A DNA stretch of 60,303 bases from Russula earlei. Taxonomy: Eukaryota; Basidiomycota; Agaricomycetes; Russulales; Russulaceae. The notes below the pieces were generated by a model, which was not told the DNA's origin, did no database searches, and saw only the letters and a program-made list of their open reading frames with translations. Both the position numbers and the translations under genes were made by a program. The stretch is taken from NCBI GenBank assembly GCA_025769875.1, contig JAGFNK010000324.1, positions 1-60,303 of the forward strand, given 5' to 3'. Positions 1 through 9,878 of the stretch are shown piece after piece; position 1 is the first letter of the stretch; each line of letters starts with the position of its first letter.

Positions 1-1151
1 CCCGGTTTAAAATGGGTGAATGTTTTGGTCAGCGTATCATATTTGTTCAGCCCCGCATCCTCCGTGCCTATCCAGAAATTGCCATACCCGTCCTGGTGGA
101 TCTCGCGCACCACGTTACCGCTCAAAGAGTTCTCACCCAGCATGGGAAACCATTTCTTAAAAGGCGTGTGTTGCGAAGGATAATAATTGATGCCGCCAAA
201 ATAAGTAGTCGCCCAGATCCCGCCTTCCTTGTCTTTGCAAAAAGAATACACGGCATTATCAGAAATAGAATAGGGATTGTTATACGTTTTCTCCAGGTGG
301 GTGGCCCGGCCACTGCTGGTGTTATAGATATAGATGCCCGTTTCTGTGGCGATCCAGAATTCATTAGGGGATACCTGCACAAAATTGCGGGCAAACAGGT
401 CCGTTTTATCGGGATTATAGGTAAGCACATCCTGGTAACTGGTGGTATGGATATCAAAAGCTTTCGCGCCCTGGTTAGAAGTGCCCACTAAGATGGTATC
501 ACCGGCCAGGTATACTTTCTCTATCCATTTGGATACAACCGGCCTGGAATGGGCAAACAGGTCATAGCTCATAAACCGGTTGCCACCCGTATACTTTTTT
601 AACAGGCCGTCGGAGGTGGAGATCCAGGGGGTGCCATCGGCTGCAATGCACACAGAAGTCGCTTCAAAGTATTGGTCCTGGTCAAAGCTTTTTAACATAT
701 GACTGTTGGTATTGTACACAACAAGCGTAAAGCCCCAGATAAACCAAAGCCCACCCTGCTTGTCCATTTGGATGTCCCGGGTAGGGGCGTTCTCCGTACC
801 GGGTAATAAGGCAAAGCTTTCGGTGTTCGCATTGTATTGATACAGGCCATTCTCTGTGCCCGCCCAAAGCATGCCATTGGGTGCCGCATACAAACTATGG
901 ATAAAATTGTTGCCGATGCTCCCCCTCACAGCCGCATCATTGCGGAATACCTTAAAACTATATCCATCAAACCGGTCCAGCCCGTCTTTGGTGCCAAACC
1001 AAAGAAACCCATAACTATCCTGTGTGCTGCAGATCACAGCATTATTCGATAAACCGTTCTCCACCTGGTAATGCCTGAAATAATACGACTGCCCATCCGC
1101 TGAATAGCTGGCAATAAGCAGGAGTACAAGTATAAGGGGCTTGCAAAACAA
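1..1151 (-). CDS. Hybrid two-component system sensor, N-terminal periplasmic part (cut at window edge)
   Basis: The minus strand is open from about 1151 to the window edge (383 codons) with no stop. Translation begins with a hydrophobic signal segment (PLILVLLLIASYSA), then YYFRHYQVENGLSNNAV, the typical opening of the two-component-regulator beta-propeller of HTCS proteins. Propeller repeats of the form GxLWxGTxxGL follow: WFGTKDGLDRFD, LWAGTENGLYQYN and WIGTEDAGLNKYD near the edge. In this family the propeller binds an oligosaccharide and signals through a histidine kinase, receiver and AraC output; those domains would lie beyond the window. No in-frame ATG precedes the signal segment after the upstream stop, so I chose TTG at 1151. 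It is divergent from susC at 1328 and probably regulates that PUL (inference). Confidence 0.85.
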   Translation of the reverse strand, partial: MFCKPLILVLLLIASYSADGQSYYFRHYQVENGLSNNAVICSTQDSYGFLWFGTKDGLDRFDGYSFKVFRNDAAVRGSIGNNFIHSLYAAPNGMLWAGTENGLYQYNANTESFALLPGTENAPTRDIQMDKQGGLWFIWGFTLVVYNTNSHMLKSFDQDQYFEATSVCIAADGTPWISTSDGLLKKYTGGNRFMSYDLFAHSRPVVSKWIEKVYLAGDTILVGTSNQGAKAFDIHTTSYQDVLTYNPDKTDLFARNFVQVSPNEFWIATETGIYIYNTSSGRATHLEKTYNNPYSISDNAVYSFCKDKEGGIWATTYFGGINYYPSQHTPFKKWFPMLGENSLSGNVVREIHQDGYGNFWIGTEDAGLNKYDTLTKTFTHFKP

Positions 1152-1175
1152 TCGCGTTGGTTTTGTTGGTTCTCA

Positions 1176-1183
1176 CAAAGATA
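1176..1183 (-). promoter_or_regulatory. Bacteroidota-type -7 box (TATCTTTG) for the sensor gene
   Basis: On the minus strand the octamer TATCTTTG fits the TAnnTTTG -7 consensus of Bacteroidota housekeeping promoters and lies 24 bases before the TTG at 1151. A TTG triplet sits about 23 bases further upstream (1207-1209), slightly far for the -33 element. The match supports the TTG start with a short leader. It is a pattern match only. Confidence 0.4.
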
Positions 1184-1327
1184 TACCAGATGCCACCCCT
1201 ACCGTACAATTGAACAGTTTTGAAGAAATTATGATACGATTTGGCGGGCAATAGCAAAATAATTGCACCAACTTCACCCTGCCCATTTGATTATTCTAAC
1301 GAACCACTGTACTAAAACGAACGCTTT

Positions 1328-4300
1328 ATGAAAAAACGATTGTCGCCGCCACGCGCCATACTATTGCTCCTGCTGCTAATGGTCGGCACAGTATTACCTG
1401 CCCAGCAGGCCACTACCATTACCGGGGTTGTCACCGATTCTGCAGGAGTGCCCCTCCCAAGAGCAGCCATCACCCTCAAAGGAACCAAAAGAACCGTCAT
1501 CAGCAACGACCAGGGTAACTTCACCATCCATGCCGCTCCCAAACAAACACTCACGGTCAGCATGGTGGGCTACGAGGATAAAGAGCTAACCCTCAGCCAG
1601 TCAGCCAACCTTACCATCGCCCTGAAAGCGGCTCCCAATGCATTAAACGATGTAGTGGTAGTAGGATATGGTACGGTGCGTAAAAAAGACCTCACCGGTT
1701 CTGTTGCCGTGGTAAACGTAGACGATGCGAAGAAAACAGCTTCCTACGATGTAGCCAAACTCTTACAGGGCCAGGCTGCCGGTGTGAGTGTGCATGGCTC
1801 CGGGGAACCCGGTGGCTATGTGCAGATTAAAATAAGAGGGATCAGTACCTTCGGTAACAATAGCCCTTTGTTTGTGATAGATGGGGTGCCGGTAGATGCA
1901 CCCTACGATTTCTCACCCGATGATATCGAAAGTATCCAGATCTTAAAAGATGCTTCTGCAGGCGCTATCTATGGATCACGTGCCGCAACAGGAGTGATCA
2001 TCATCACCACAAAAAAAGCGCACGCAGGGGAAACAAGGGTTAACTACAGCGGCTACGCCGGCCTGCAGAACATTGTAAAAAGGATCCCGGTTACCAACCG
2101 GGTGCAATACCAGAAGATCACCACAGCGGCCGAATTAAATGCGGGGTTGACCATTGCGCCGGCAAACGATCCCACCAGCCCGCAGTATGTTTCCAATATC
2201 AATACCGACTGGCAAAAAGAAGCCCTCAAAACAGGGGTGATCCAGGACCATAACATCAATATCACCGGTGGTACCCAATCACTCTCCGGCAACCTCTCTG
2301 TCGGTTACTTTGACCAAACGGGTACACAGGTAGGCCCGCAAAGCTACAACCGATATACGGTGAACAGCAATGTGCAGGGCAAAAAAGGGATCTTCAGTTA
2401 TGGTGGCAAATTCGCTTACACCCAATCGCAAAAAGGGAATTATGCAGCTACCAATGGTCATGCCGTTTTTGGGGGTACGGTAACCAGTATGTTGACCGCC
2501 ATACCTACCATGCCGGTCTATGATGCTACGCGCCTGGGGGGTTATGGGGGCAGTGATGCGGTGAAGAACCGGGCGATCTCTGCCAATGTAGTAGGTATCA
2601 ATAAACTGGTAAATGACTATAGCAACCGAAACCGGTTCCTCGGCAATGCCTGGGGCGAGATCGAGATATTACCCAACCTGAAGTACAAGCTCAATATGAG
2701 CTACGACAGAACGGACTACAAGAACTTCCACTTTGAACCCAAATTCGATATGGGTTACTACTACCTCAACAACATGTACTACATGTACCAGCAGGACGGC
2801 TTTGTATCAACAGGCCTGGTGGAAAATACACTGAGCTACCAGCTCCATACCGGCAAACACAAAATTGATTTCCTCGCGGGTATGACCTACCAGCAGGATC
2901 ACAACGAGTGGATGGCCGCCACCGCAACAGATACCACCGATCTGCCGTTCCAGACATTTGGTGCCGTATCCAACCCCGCTGCAAAAGGCGTAACCAGCTG
3001 GACGGGTACTGCCACTTTATTCTCACTCCTCGGCCGTATCAATTATAACTACAACGACAGGTATTTGGTAACAGCCAACTTTAGAAGGGATGGCTCTTCC
3101 AAATTCAGCCCTTATAACCGCTATGGTAACTTCGCCGGTTTTGCAGGCGCCTGGAATGTAAGCAACGAAAGCTTTATACACCTTCCCCGCACCATCAGCA
3201 GTTTAAAACTAAGGGCCGGTTATGGTGAGTTGGGTAACCAGTCTTCCCTCGGCTACTACGATTACCAGTCATACATCGACAATAGCGCCAACTATCTCTT
3301 TAACAACGGACTGGCCGTGGGTGGCGCTACCGTATCGGTAGCAGATCCTTCTTTAAAATGGGAGTCCACCATTACTTCCAATGGGGCCATGGATATCGGG
3401 TTCCTCCACGAAAAATTAACGCTGACAGTAGAATACTTTACCCGCGAATCAAAAGACATTATTACGGCTATCCCCATTCCTTACTCAGTAGGCTCTTTCC
3501 CGCAAACACTCACCACCAATGCAGCCTCTGTAAAGAATACCGGTTGGGAGTTCACGGTAAACTACAAACAACAGGCAGGTGCTTTCAAATATAGCATCAG
3601 CGCCAATGCCTATACCTTACAAAACAAAGTGCTAAAACTCGGCGGCACCAATAACCCGATTTATGGCTCAGGCAGTAAAACAGAAGTAGGGGGTGAAGTG
3701 GGAAGATTATATGGCTTTGTTACCGAAGGCATCTTCCAGAGTACGGCAGAGATTCAAAAACACGCCACCCAAACCAATGCAGCCGTAGGCGACCTGAAGT
3801 TTAAAGACAGGGATGGCAATAATGTGATTACAGATGACGATAGGGTATACCTCGGCTCCGCTATTCCCAAATTCTACTACGGGTTCAACTTTGACGCCTC
3901 TTATAAGAACTTCGATTGTTCCATATTCTTCCAGGGCAGCGAAGGCAACAAAGTATTCAATGGTGTATACCAGGCACTAATGGCAGGGCAATACGGCAAC
4001 GATCATGTGGACGAGCTCAACTATTGGTCACCCCAGAATACCAATACCAACATACCACGGCCCGTAATTGGCGACCCCAATGGCAACAACCGTTTCTCTG
4101 ATCGCTTTGTGCAGGATGGTTCTTATGTCAAATTGCAGAATGCACAGGTAGGGTATACCATTTCGCCTAAGCATCATGGTCAACCCGTCTTTAAAAATTT
4201 CAGGGTCTACCTCTCAGGCCAAAACCTGTTAACCATCACCAAATACAAAGGATACGATCCCGACTTCATCAGCGATGGCCTCTTCAGCCGTGGCTTTGAT

Positions 4301-4357
4301 TATGGCTCATTCCCCAACCCCCGCACAGTAATGCTCGGGTTACAAATAGGACTCTAA
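1328..4357 (+). CDS. SusC/RagA family TonB-linked outer membrane transporter
   Basis: 1009 aa. A signal peptide (MKKRLSPPRAILLLLLLMV, end near residue 27) is followed by a carboxypeptidase-regulatory-like domain (about 30-95: GVVTDSAGVPLPRAAITLKG), a TonB-box-like stretch (NDVVVVGYGT), and the plug with IRGISTFGNNSPLFVIDGVP and ILKDASAGAIYGSRAATGVI. The rest is a beta-barrel ending in an amphipathic strand with terminal Leu (VMLGLQIGL). Length and order are normal for SusC. It lacks the N-terminal STN domain found in the second SusC of this window, which fits control by the adjacent hybrid sensor rather than a sigma/anti-sigma pair. It imports oligosaccharides across the outer membrane with the SusD encoded next. 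The downstream GH43/GH51 genes suggest arabino-oligosaccharides as cargo (inference). Confidence 0.95.
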   Translation: MKKRLSPPRAILLLLLLMVGTVLPAQQATTITGVVTDSAGVPLPRAAITLKGTKRTVISNDQGNFTIHAAPKQTLTVSMVGYEDKELTLSQSANLTIALKAAPNALNDVVVVGYGTVRKKDLTGSVAVVNVDDAKKTASYDVAKLLQGQAAGVSVHGSGEPGGYVQIKIRGISTFGNNSPLFVIDGVPVDAPYDFSPDDIESIQILKDASAGAIYGSRAATGVIIITTKKAHAGETRVNYSGYAGLQNIVKRIPVTNRVQYQKITTAAELNAGLTIAPANDPTSPQYVSNINTDWQKEALKTGVIQDHNINITGGTQSLSGNLSVGYFDQTGTQVGPQSYNRYTVNSNVQGKKGIFSYGGKFAYTQSQKGNYAATNGHAVFGGTVTSMLTAIPTMPVYDATRLGGYGGSDAVKNRAISANVVGINKLVNDYSNRNRFLGNAWGEIEILPNLKYKLNMSYDRTDYKNFHFEPKFDMGYYYLNNMYYMYQQDGFVSTGLVENTLSYQLHTGKHKIDFLAGMTYQQDHNEWMAATATDTTDLPFQTFGAVSNPAAKGVTSWTGTATLFSLLGRINYNYNDRYLVTANFRRDGSSKFSPYNRYGNFAGFAGAWNVSNESFIHLPRTISSLKLRAGYGELGNQSSLGYYDYQSYIDNSANYLFNNGLAVGGATVSVADPSLKWESTITSNGAMDIGFLHEKLTLTVEYFTRESKDIITAIPIPYSVGSFPQTLTTNAASVKNTGWEFTVNYKQQAGAFKYSISANAYTLQNKVLKLGGTNNPIYGSGSKTEVGGEVGRLYGFVTEGIFQSTAEIQKHATQTNAAVGDLKFKDRDGNNVITDDDRVYLGSAIPKFYYGFNFDASYKNFDCSIFFQGSEGNKVFNGVYQALMAGQYGNDHVDELNYWSPQNTNTNIPRPVIGDPNGNNRFSDRFVQDGSYVKLQNAQVGYTISPKHHGQPVFKNFRVYLSGQNLLTITKYKGYDPDFISDGLFSRGFDYGSFPNPRTVMLGLQIGL

Positions 4358-4387
4358 CAGTTGATCATGAACACAAACGCATTTTAT

Positions 4388-5949
4388 ATGAAACAGTTTA
4401 CACGCACATATCTCTTACCCCTGTGCATAGCTGCCGGTCTCCTGGCAGGCTGTAACAAACAGCTCAACCAGGTAAACCCCAATGCACAAACCTCCGCCTC
4501 CTTCTGGAAAACCCAAACGGACGCAATGGAAGGTATCAATGCATCGTATGCCCCTTTATTATGGATGGAGCATACATGCGCTTTACACCCATACTCCTCG
4601 ATGTACGTGGCGATGATGTAAGAAGCAATAGCCCCTGGACAGCCATTTCGAACGTGGGCAAATTCTCCTTAGGCACCAGCGATCCCGCCGGTTATGGATG
4701 GGCTTTCGATGAATATTACGAAGGCATTTTTCGCTGTAACCAGGTACTCGATAATGTACCCGCTATCAACATGGATACCGCGGTAAGGAACCGCATAATA
4801 GGCCAGGCGTATTTTTTAAGAGGCCTGTATTTCTTTCACCTCGTCAATATGTTTGGTAATGTATCCTTACCACTTACCTCACCCAAAACGCCCGCTGAGT
4901 TCTTTGTAAAGCAAGCCACACCCGACGTAGCCTGGAAACAGGTAATGTCCGATTTTAAAACAGCCGCCGCTCTCCTCCCGGTCTCCTATACCAATATAAG
5001 CGGCCCGGATGCCAACCAAATCGGCAGGGCCACCAAAGGAGCAGCCATGGGTTACCTCGGCAAAACCTACCTGTTTAATAAAATGTACCAGGAAGCATCC
5101 GACCAGTTTAAGGCCGTAATGGCATTGGGCATCTATGGACTCGTACCGAATTACAAAGACAACTTTACCGAGGCAAATGAAAACAACAAAGAATCCATTT
5201 TCGAAGTCCAGTTCTCCACTACCGTGGGTGGTACAGATCTCGGCTGGCAGGGTGTTCCTACTTCTACCTGGGCCAAAACATCCGCCCGGGCCATTACCTA
5301 TGGTGCACCCAATTTTGGCTGGACAGATGTGCAACCCAGCTTCGCGCTCTTCAACGAATTCCAGCAGGAACAAACAACAGGCGGACAGGTAGACCCACGC
5401 CTCGATGTAACCATCTTCTACAACAAACCCGGGGAAATGTTATATGGCCAGCTCTTCAGCGTGGTATATGCCAACAGCTCTTACTTAACAGATATTTTTT
5501 GCCGCAAATATGAAAATGGCGATGGCAATAAACCCAATGAATTCGACTGGAAGTCCGGCATCAACGAACGGTTAATGCGCTATGCAGACATCCTGCTCAT
5601 GTATGCCGAATGCCAGAACGAATTGAATAATCGTGCAGAATGTGCTACGTATATCCAACAGGTTCGCACAAGGGTAAGCCTCCCCGATCGTACAGCAGAA
5701 TTTTCAGGCTATACACAGGCACAGATGCGTGACCAGTTAGGGCATGAAAGATTCCTCGAGTTTGGCCTCGAAGGTCACCGCTTTGATGATATCCATCGCT
5801 GGGGCTGGTTACAGGATGCCACCAAATTAGCCTGGTTAAAACAGCGCGATCCGGAGTTCAACAGTTACCAGCCGGGCAGGGAACTATACCCGATTCCACA
5901 AGGCGAAATAGACAACAATCCCGGCGCCAAACAAAACCTTTCTTACTAA
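4388..5949 (+). CDS. SusD/RagB family glycan-binding lipoprotein, frameshifted in this sequence
   Basis: The first part starts at ATG 4388 (MKQFTRTYLLPL) with a lipobox ending LLAGC, so it is an outer-membrane lipoprotein. It reads in one frame to about 4562 (GINASYAPLLW), then homology continues one frame back (DGAYMRFTPILLDVRGDDV onward) to the stop at 5949. The break lies at the GG of TTATGGAT (4563-4564), and one missing G in that run would explain it. The C-terminal part has normal SusD features: an N-terminal TPR-like helical region (RNRIIGQAYFLRGLYFFHLVNMFG), the RYADILLMYAEC motif, and a terminal ERFLEFGLEGHRFDDIHRWG with a final PIPQGEIDNNPGAKQN. An ATG at 4561 could restart translation but would give a product without export signal. 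Partner of the upstream SusC, 30 bases away. Confidence 0.85.
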
Positions 5950-6010
5950 TGGTCAATGGTTAATTGTCAATGGTCAATGGGGGAGCGCAATTGCGGGTAA
6001 CCCTAACGTC

Positions 6011-6031
6011 ATCCTGAATTTATTTCAGGAT
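6011..6031. repeat. Small dispersed-type hairpin (ATCCTGAA-5-TTCAGGAT)
   Basis: Perfect 8-base arms (6011-6018 and 6024-6031) around a TTTAT loop, in the 250-base gap between SusD and GH43. GTCATCCTGAA...TTCAGGATC is a form often dispersed between genes in Bacteroidota genomes (general knowledge). A run of related TGGTCAATGG units lies just before it (5948-5980). Confidence 0.5.
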
Positions 6032-6086
6032 CTCCTGTCGTGCTTAATAAATGTTTGTTCGTCATCAACGAACTGCATTTGAATAC

Positions 6087-6188
6087 ACAGTAGTACAACA
6101 GCTTAATCAGGGCGAAAGAACGAAAGGCCGTACATCTTTCGTTCTTGAACTTTTGGTTCTTTTCTTTCAAGAGAAAAGAACGAAGAAA
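6087..6188 (+). repeat. 102-nt leader repeat, copy 1, with two hairpins
   Basis: This segment is nearly identical to 7773-7875 and ends 11 bases before the GH43 start codon. It contains hairpin A, GAACGAAAG / CTTTCGTTC (6118-6126, 6136-6144), and hairpin B, GTTCTTTTCT / AGAAAAGAAC around TTCAAG (6156-6165, 6172-6181). Its position immediately upstream of a coding start in both copies suggests an untranslated-leader or promoter element (inference). A mobile non-coding repeat is the alternative. Confidence 0.75.
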
Positions 6189-6199
6189 ACAATAGCATT

Positions 6200-7681
6200 A
6201 TGAAGCGAACATCGTTTTTTATAGTAATGATCCTGTTTGTGATGGTACTCTCCTCCTGCACCAAGAACGGCACCACTACCTCTTCCGCTGGCGGGGACAC
6301 TACTGTTATCCCGCCACCCGCACCATTTGATATCAATTCCATAGAAGACACCTATGATGATGTAGCCTCCTTTACATACTATACCAAATGGGGCTCCTAC
6401 AATGTGCACGACCCATCGGTTAAGAAGTTTGGCGATTATTATTATTGTTATAGTACCGATGTAGGGTATGCCACCACTGTTCCACCCGGTATCCAGGTAC
6501 GCAAGTCGAAGGACCTCGTGCAATGGCAGTTCTCTGGTTGGGTATTCAATGGCTTACCCGCTATGGGTGCGCAGTTCATCAGTTCCGCAGGAGGCACACC
6601 CAATAATGCACTATGGGCGCCCTATGTACTAAAAGTGGGTAATGAATATAGGTTATACTATGCGCTCTCCTCTGCCACTGCGCGTTTAAGTGTGATAGGA
6701 CTGGCTACTGCCGCTTCTCCCGATGGACCGTGGACAGAAAAAGGGCTGGTAGTAACCTCCAAAAACGACAACACAACACAAACAAATGCCATCGATCCAA
6801 CCGTAGTAACTACACCCACAGGCGACCAATATCTCTATTACGGCTCTGCCTGGGATGGCATCTATATACTCAAACTTGATGCAACAACAGGCCTCGCAGC
6901 CATTGCTGGCGACAAAGGCACACGCATTGCCAACCGTGGTTTTACCAACAATGTATACAACGGCAACATAGAAGGCGCAGAGATCATTTACAACCCAACC
7001 CTTAAAAAATACTTCCTCTTTATCGCGTACGACTGGTTGCAAACAAAATACAACGTTCGGGTATGCAAGGCCGATAACCCGCAGGGGCCTTTTTATGATT
7101 ACAATGGCCATGATGCCAACCTCAATGAAGACCATACGCCTATGATCCTTGCTCCTTACCAGTTTGCCGGTCATGGTGGCTGGCAGGGCACTGCACACTG
7201 TGGCGTATTTACGGATGATAACGGCCAGTACTACATGGCACACCAGGGCAGGCCCGGTGTAAACAGTTATTGCATGGACCTGCATGTACGTAAGATTTTC
7301 TGGACAAATGATGGCTGGCCCGTAGTATCACCCGAGCGCTATGCCTGGGAGGACAATAGTTTGGTACCCAAAGATTCCCTGGCTGGTAACTGGGAACAGG
7401 TGGTACTCAATTACCGCGTGGTACCGGGATATGCCAATGAACAGGTATCGCCGGATCTGCAGGTAGCCACTTCCATAACGCTCTCAGCCAATGGCAGCTT
7501 TAACAACGAAGCAGGCAGCACCTGGACATACAATGCTCCCTGGCTTACCATACAAAGAAGCAGCGGAGAGACAGACCAGGTATTTGTTCAAAAGGGAAGG
7601 GACTGGGAAAACAAAAAAAGCACCTTGATCTTTACAGGACTCAACAATACAGGAACCGCCATTTGGGGCAAGAAAAAATAA
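6200..7681 (+). CDS. GH43 family arabinan-active lipoprotein (endo-1,5-alpha-L-arabinanase type)
   Basis: 493 aa. A lipoprotein signal (VMVLSSC, Cys20) indicates membrane anchoring, probably surface or periplasmic. The five-bladed GH43 propeller carries the expected catalytic triad: base Asp71 in VHDPSV, pKa-modulating Asp199 in AIDPTV, and general acid Glu258 in NIEGAEII. HGGWQGTAHCGVF and MAHQGRP are typical of arabinanase-type GH43 proteins. The last about 90 residues, from ERYAWED, form a small beta domain ending TGLNNTGTAIWG. This resembles the C-terminal domain of extracellular arabinanases. It lies between SusD and the GH51 gene, fitting arabinan backbone cleavage. GH43 also includes xylosidases, so the exact substrate is inference. 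Confidence 0.85.
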   Translation: MKRTSFFIVMILFVMVLSSCTKNGTTTSSAGGDTTVIPPPAPFDINSIEDTYDDVASFTYYTKWGSYNVHDPSVKKFGDYYYCYSTDVGYATTVPPGIQVRKSKDLVQWQFSGWVFNGLPAMGAQFISSAGGTPNNALWAPYVLKVGNEYRLYYALSSATARLSVIGLATAASPDGPWTEKGLVVTSKNDNTTQTNAIDPTVVTTPTGDQYLYYGSAWDGIYILKLDATTGLAAIAGDKGTRIANRGFTNNVYNGNIEGAEIIYNPTLKKYFLFIAYDWLQTKYNVRVCKADNPQGPFYDYNGHDANLNEDHTPMILAPYQFAGHGGWQGTAHCGVFTDDNGQYYMAHQGRPGVNSYCMDLHVRKIFWTNDGWPVVSPERYAWEDNSLVPKDSLAGNWEQVVLNYRVVPGYANEQVSPDLQVATSITLSANGSFNNEAGSTWTYNAPWLTIQRSSGETDQVFVQKGRDWENKKSTLIFTGLNNTGTAIWGKKK

Positions 7682-7772
7682 ACAATATTCAACAACCAAT
7701 ATTCAATGCTCAAGGGAAGAAAATCAAGGCACAAGGTTTTACTACACGCATCAGGGAACTGTATCTGAGTGT

Positions 7773-7875
7773 ACAGTAGTACAACGGCTTAATCAGGGCG
7801 GGAGAACGAAAATGCTGTATATTTTTCGTTCTTGAACTTTTGGTTCTTTTCTTTCAAGAGAAAAGAACGAAGAAA
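7773..7875 (+). repeat. 103-nt leader repeat, copy 2, with two hairpins
   Basis: Second copy of the 6087-6188 element, ending 17 bases before the GH51 start codon. Hairpin A here is GAACGAAAA / TTTTCGTTC (7804-7812, 7823-7831): its loop-closing pair is A-T instead of the G-C of copy 1, a paired change that keeps the stem. Hairpin B (7843-7852, 7859-7868) is identical in both copies. The preceding sequence (7682-7772) shows nothing else recognisable. Confidence 0.75.
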
Positions 7876-7892
7876 CTTTCAAAGAGAAAATT

Positions 7893-9867
7893 ATGAAAAA
7901 GACTATCCGGGCAGGCATTATAGCAACAGCTTGTTTCTTGATCCATACAGCCCATGCACAAAAACAATTCATCGTAAAAGCAAACGAAGTAAAAGCAACC
8001 ATTCAACCCACCATGTGGGGGATCTTTTTTGAAGACATCAACTTTGGTGCAGATGGTGGCTTGTACGCAGAGCTGGTAAAGAACCGCTCCTTCGAATTCA
8101 ATATGCCCATGATGGGATGGAAGCTGGTAAACGACAAAGAGGCGGATGCCAGCACTTTAATCATTAATCGCCAACAGGCAAATACTGTTAATCCACGCTT
8201 TATAAGAGTATCCCGCAATAACACGGCCGGCACAGTACAATTGATCAATGAAGGGTTTAAAGGCATGGGCATCAAACAAAACGAGCAATACAACTTTTCA
8301 GTACTCGCAAAACAACACCCCCGGCAGTGATATACAGCTACACCTCCGCTTACTCGATACAAAGGGCAACACCCTGGCCGAAGGAACGATCCATCCCACC
8401 GGTAATAACTGGCAGCTGTATAAAACAAATTGTATAGCCGCTGCCACAGAAGCAAAAGCAGTATTGAGTGTAGCCATAGAAGGTAAGGGTAGTATAGACA
8501 TGGATATGATCTCACTCTTCCCCGAACATACCTGGAAAAACAGGCCCGGTGGATTACGTGCGGACCTGGTACAGCTACTCGCAGATCTGCATCCCGGTTT
8601 CTTACGCTTTCCCGGCGGCTGTATCGTAGAAGGCAGGGACCTCGCTACACGTTATCAATGGAAAAAAACAATTGGCGATGTCAATAAAAGGAAGCTCATC
8701 ATCAACCGCTGGAATACAGAATTTGCCCATCGCCCCGCGCCTGATTATTACCAGTCATTCGGGCTCGGCTTTTATGAATACTTCCAGCTCGCCGAAGATC
8801 TAGGCGCTTCTCCCTTACCCATACTCAATTGCGGTATGGCCTGCCAGTTCAATACCGCCGAAGTAGCAGACATGGAACAGATCGATCCCTATGTACAGGA
8901 CGCGCTCGACCTGGTGGAGTTTGCCAATGGGGATCTCACCACCAAATGGGGTGCACTCCGTGCATCGCTCGGTCATCCCGCCCCCTTCAACCTCAAAATG
9001 ATGGGCATTGGAAATGAACAGTGGGGCCCGCAATTCATAGAACGGTATCGCTTGTTTGCAAAAGCCATCAAAAGCAAATACCCAACCATACAACTCATCA
9101 ATAGTGTGGGCCCCGATCCGGATGGCGATAAGTTCACTTACCTCAACGATACCCTGCGTAAGCTACAGGCAGATGTATTGGATGAACATTATTATCGTTC
9201 TCCCTCCTGGTTCTTTAGCAATGCCAAAAGGTATGATCAGTATCCACGCAACGGTTCAAAGATCTTTGCAGGCGAATACGCCGCACAAAGTGTAGTTGCT
9301 GTAAGCCCGCTCAACCGGAACAATTGGTTATGCGCTTTATCAGAAGCCGCCTTTATGACGGGACTGGAACGGAATGCAGACGTGGTAAGCATGGCATCCT
9401 ATGCACCCTTATTGGCGCATACAGAAGGCTGGCAGTGGACGCCTGACCTCATCTGGTTCGATAACCTCCATGCATATCCTACCCCCAACTACTATGTACA
9501 GAAACTATATGGCAACAACAAGGGTACACAAACAGTACCCATAACTTTGAACAATGAAGCGGTAGCAGGACAGGACAGTTTATATGCTTCTGCAGCCATT
9601 GACCAAACAAGCCATGAGCTGATCATCAAAATAGTAAACGCAGCAGGTAAAGCACAGCAAGGAAACATCCTGCTGGAAGGCATCAACAAGCTGGATACCA
9701 AAGCGCAGTTAACCCTGTTGCAAAATAATAATACAGAGGCAGTGAATAGTTTTGATGGTATAGTGAACATTGCTCCGCAGCAACAGGAGATGGCTATCAA
9801 AGATAAAACAGCCAGCCTGCTGCTGGCCCCTTATTCCTTTGCTGTTATAAGAATCAAAATATTATAA
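7893..9867 (+). CDS. GH51 alpha-L-arabinofuranosidase, frameshifted in this sequence
   Basis: A secreted protein with signal MKKTIRAGIIATACFLIHTAHA. The first frame runs to a stop at 8330. The remainder continues one base on, from about 8316 (TPGSDIQLHLRLLDTKG) to 9867. The break coincides with a run of five C at 8318-8322, and one C fewer joins the frames. A carbohydrate-binding-like segment precedes the GH51 barrel (LHPGFLRFPGGCIVEG). GH51 catalytic motifs are intact: acid/base Glu in GIGNEQWGP (codon 9016-9018) and nucleophile Glu in FAGEYAAQS (codon 9274-9276). The C-terminal beta-sandwich ends APYSFAVIRIKIL. The family removes arabinofuranosyl side chains from arabinan or arabinoxylan, complementary to the two flanking GH43 enzymes. 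Confidence 0.9.
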
Positions 9868-9878
9868 ATGCTGATACA

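Noticed and set aside
4555..4575. Programmed -1 frameshifting in SusD
   Set aside because: No slippery heptamer with downstream pseudoknot, and SusD proteins are not known to use recoding; a missing G fits the other breaks.
4879..5373. A 164-codon open frame on the minus strand inside the SusD gene
   Set aside because: It lies wholly opposite SusD sequence with conserved motifs and has no recognisable family; a shadow.
5948..5985. GGTCAATGG-type repeats after SusD as a regulatory array
   Set aside because: Short and irregular units (about 10 bases) typical of intergenic filler in this phylum; no link to a promoter was seen.
6686..7285. A 199-codon minus-strand open frame
   Set aside because: Opposite the GH43 propeller and Cys/Val-rich with no domain; a shadow of the real gene.
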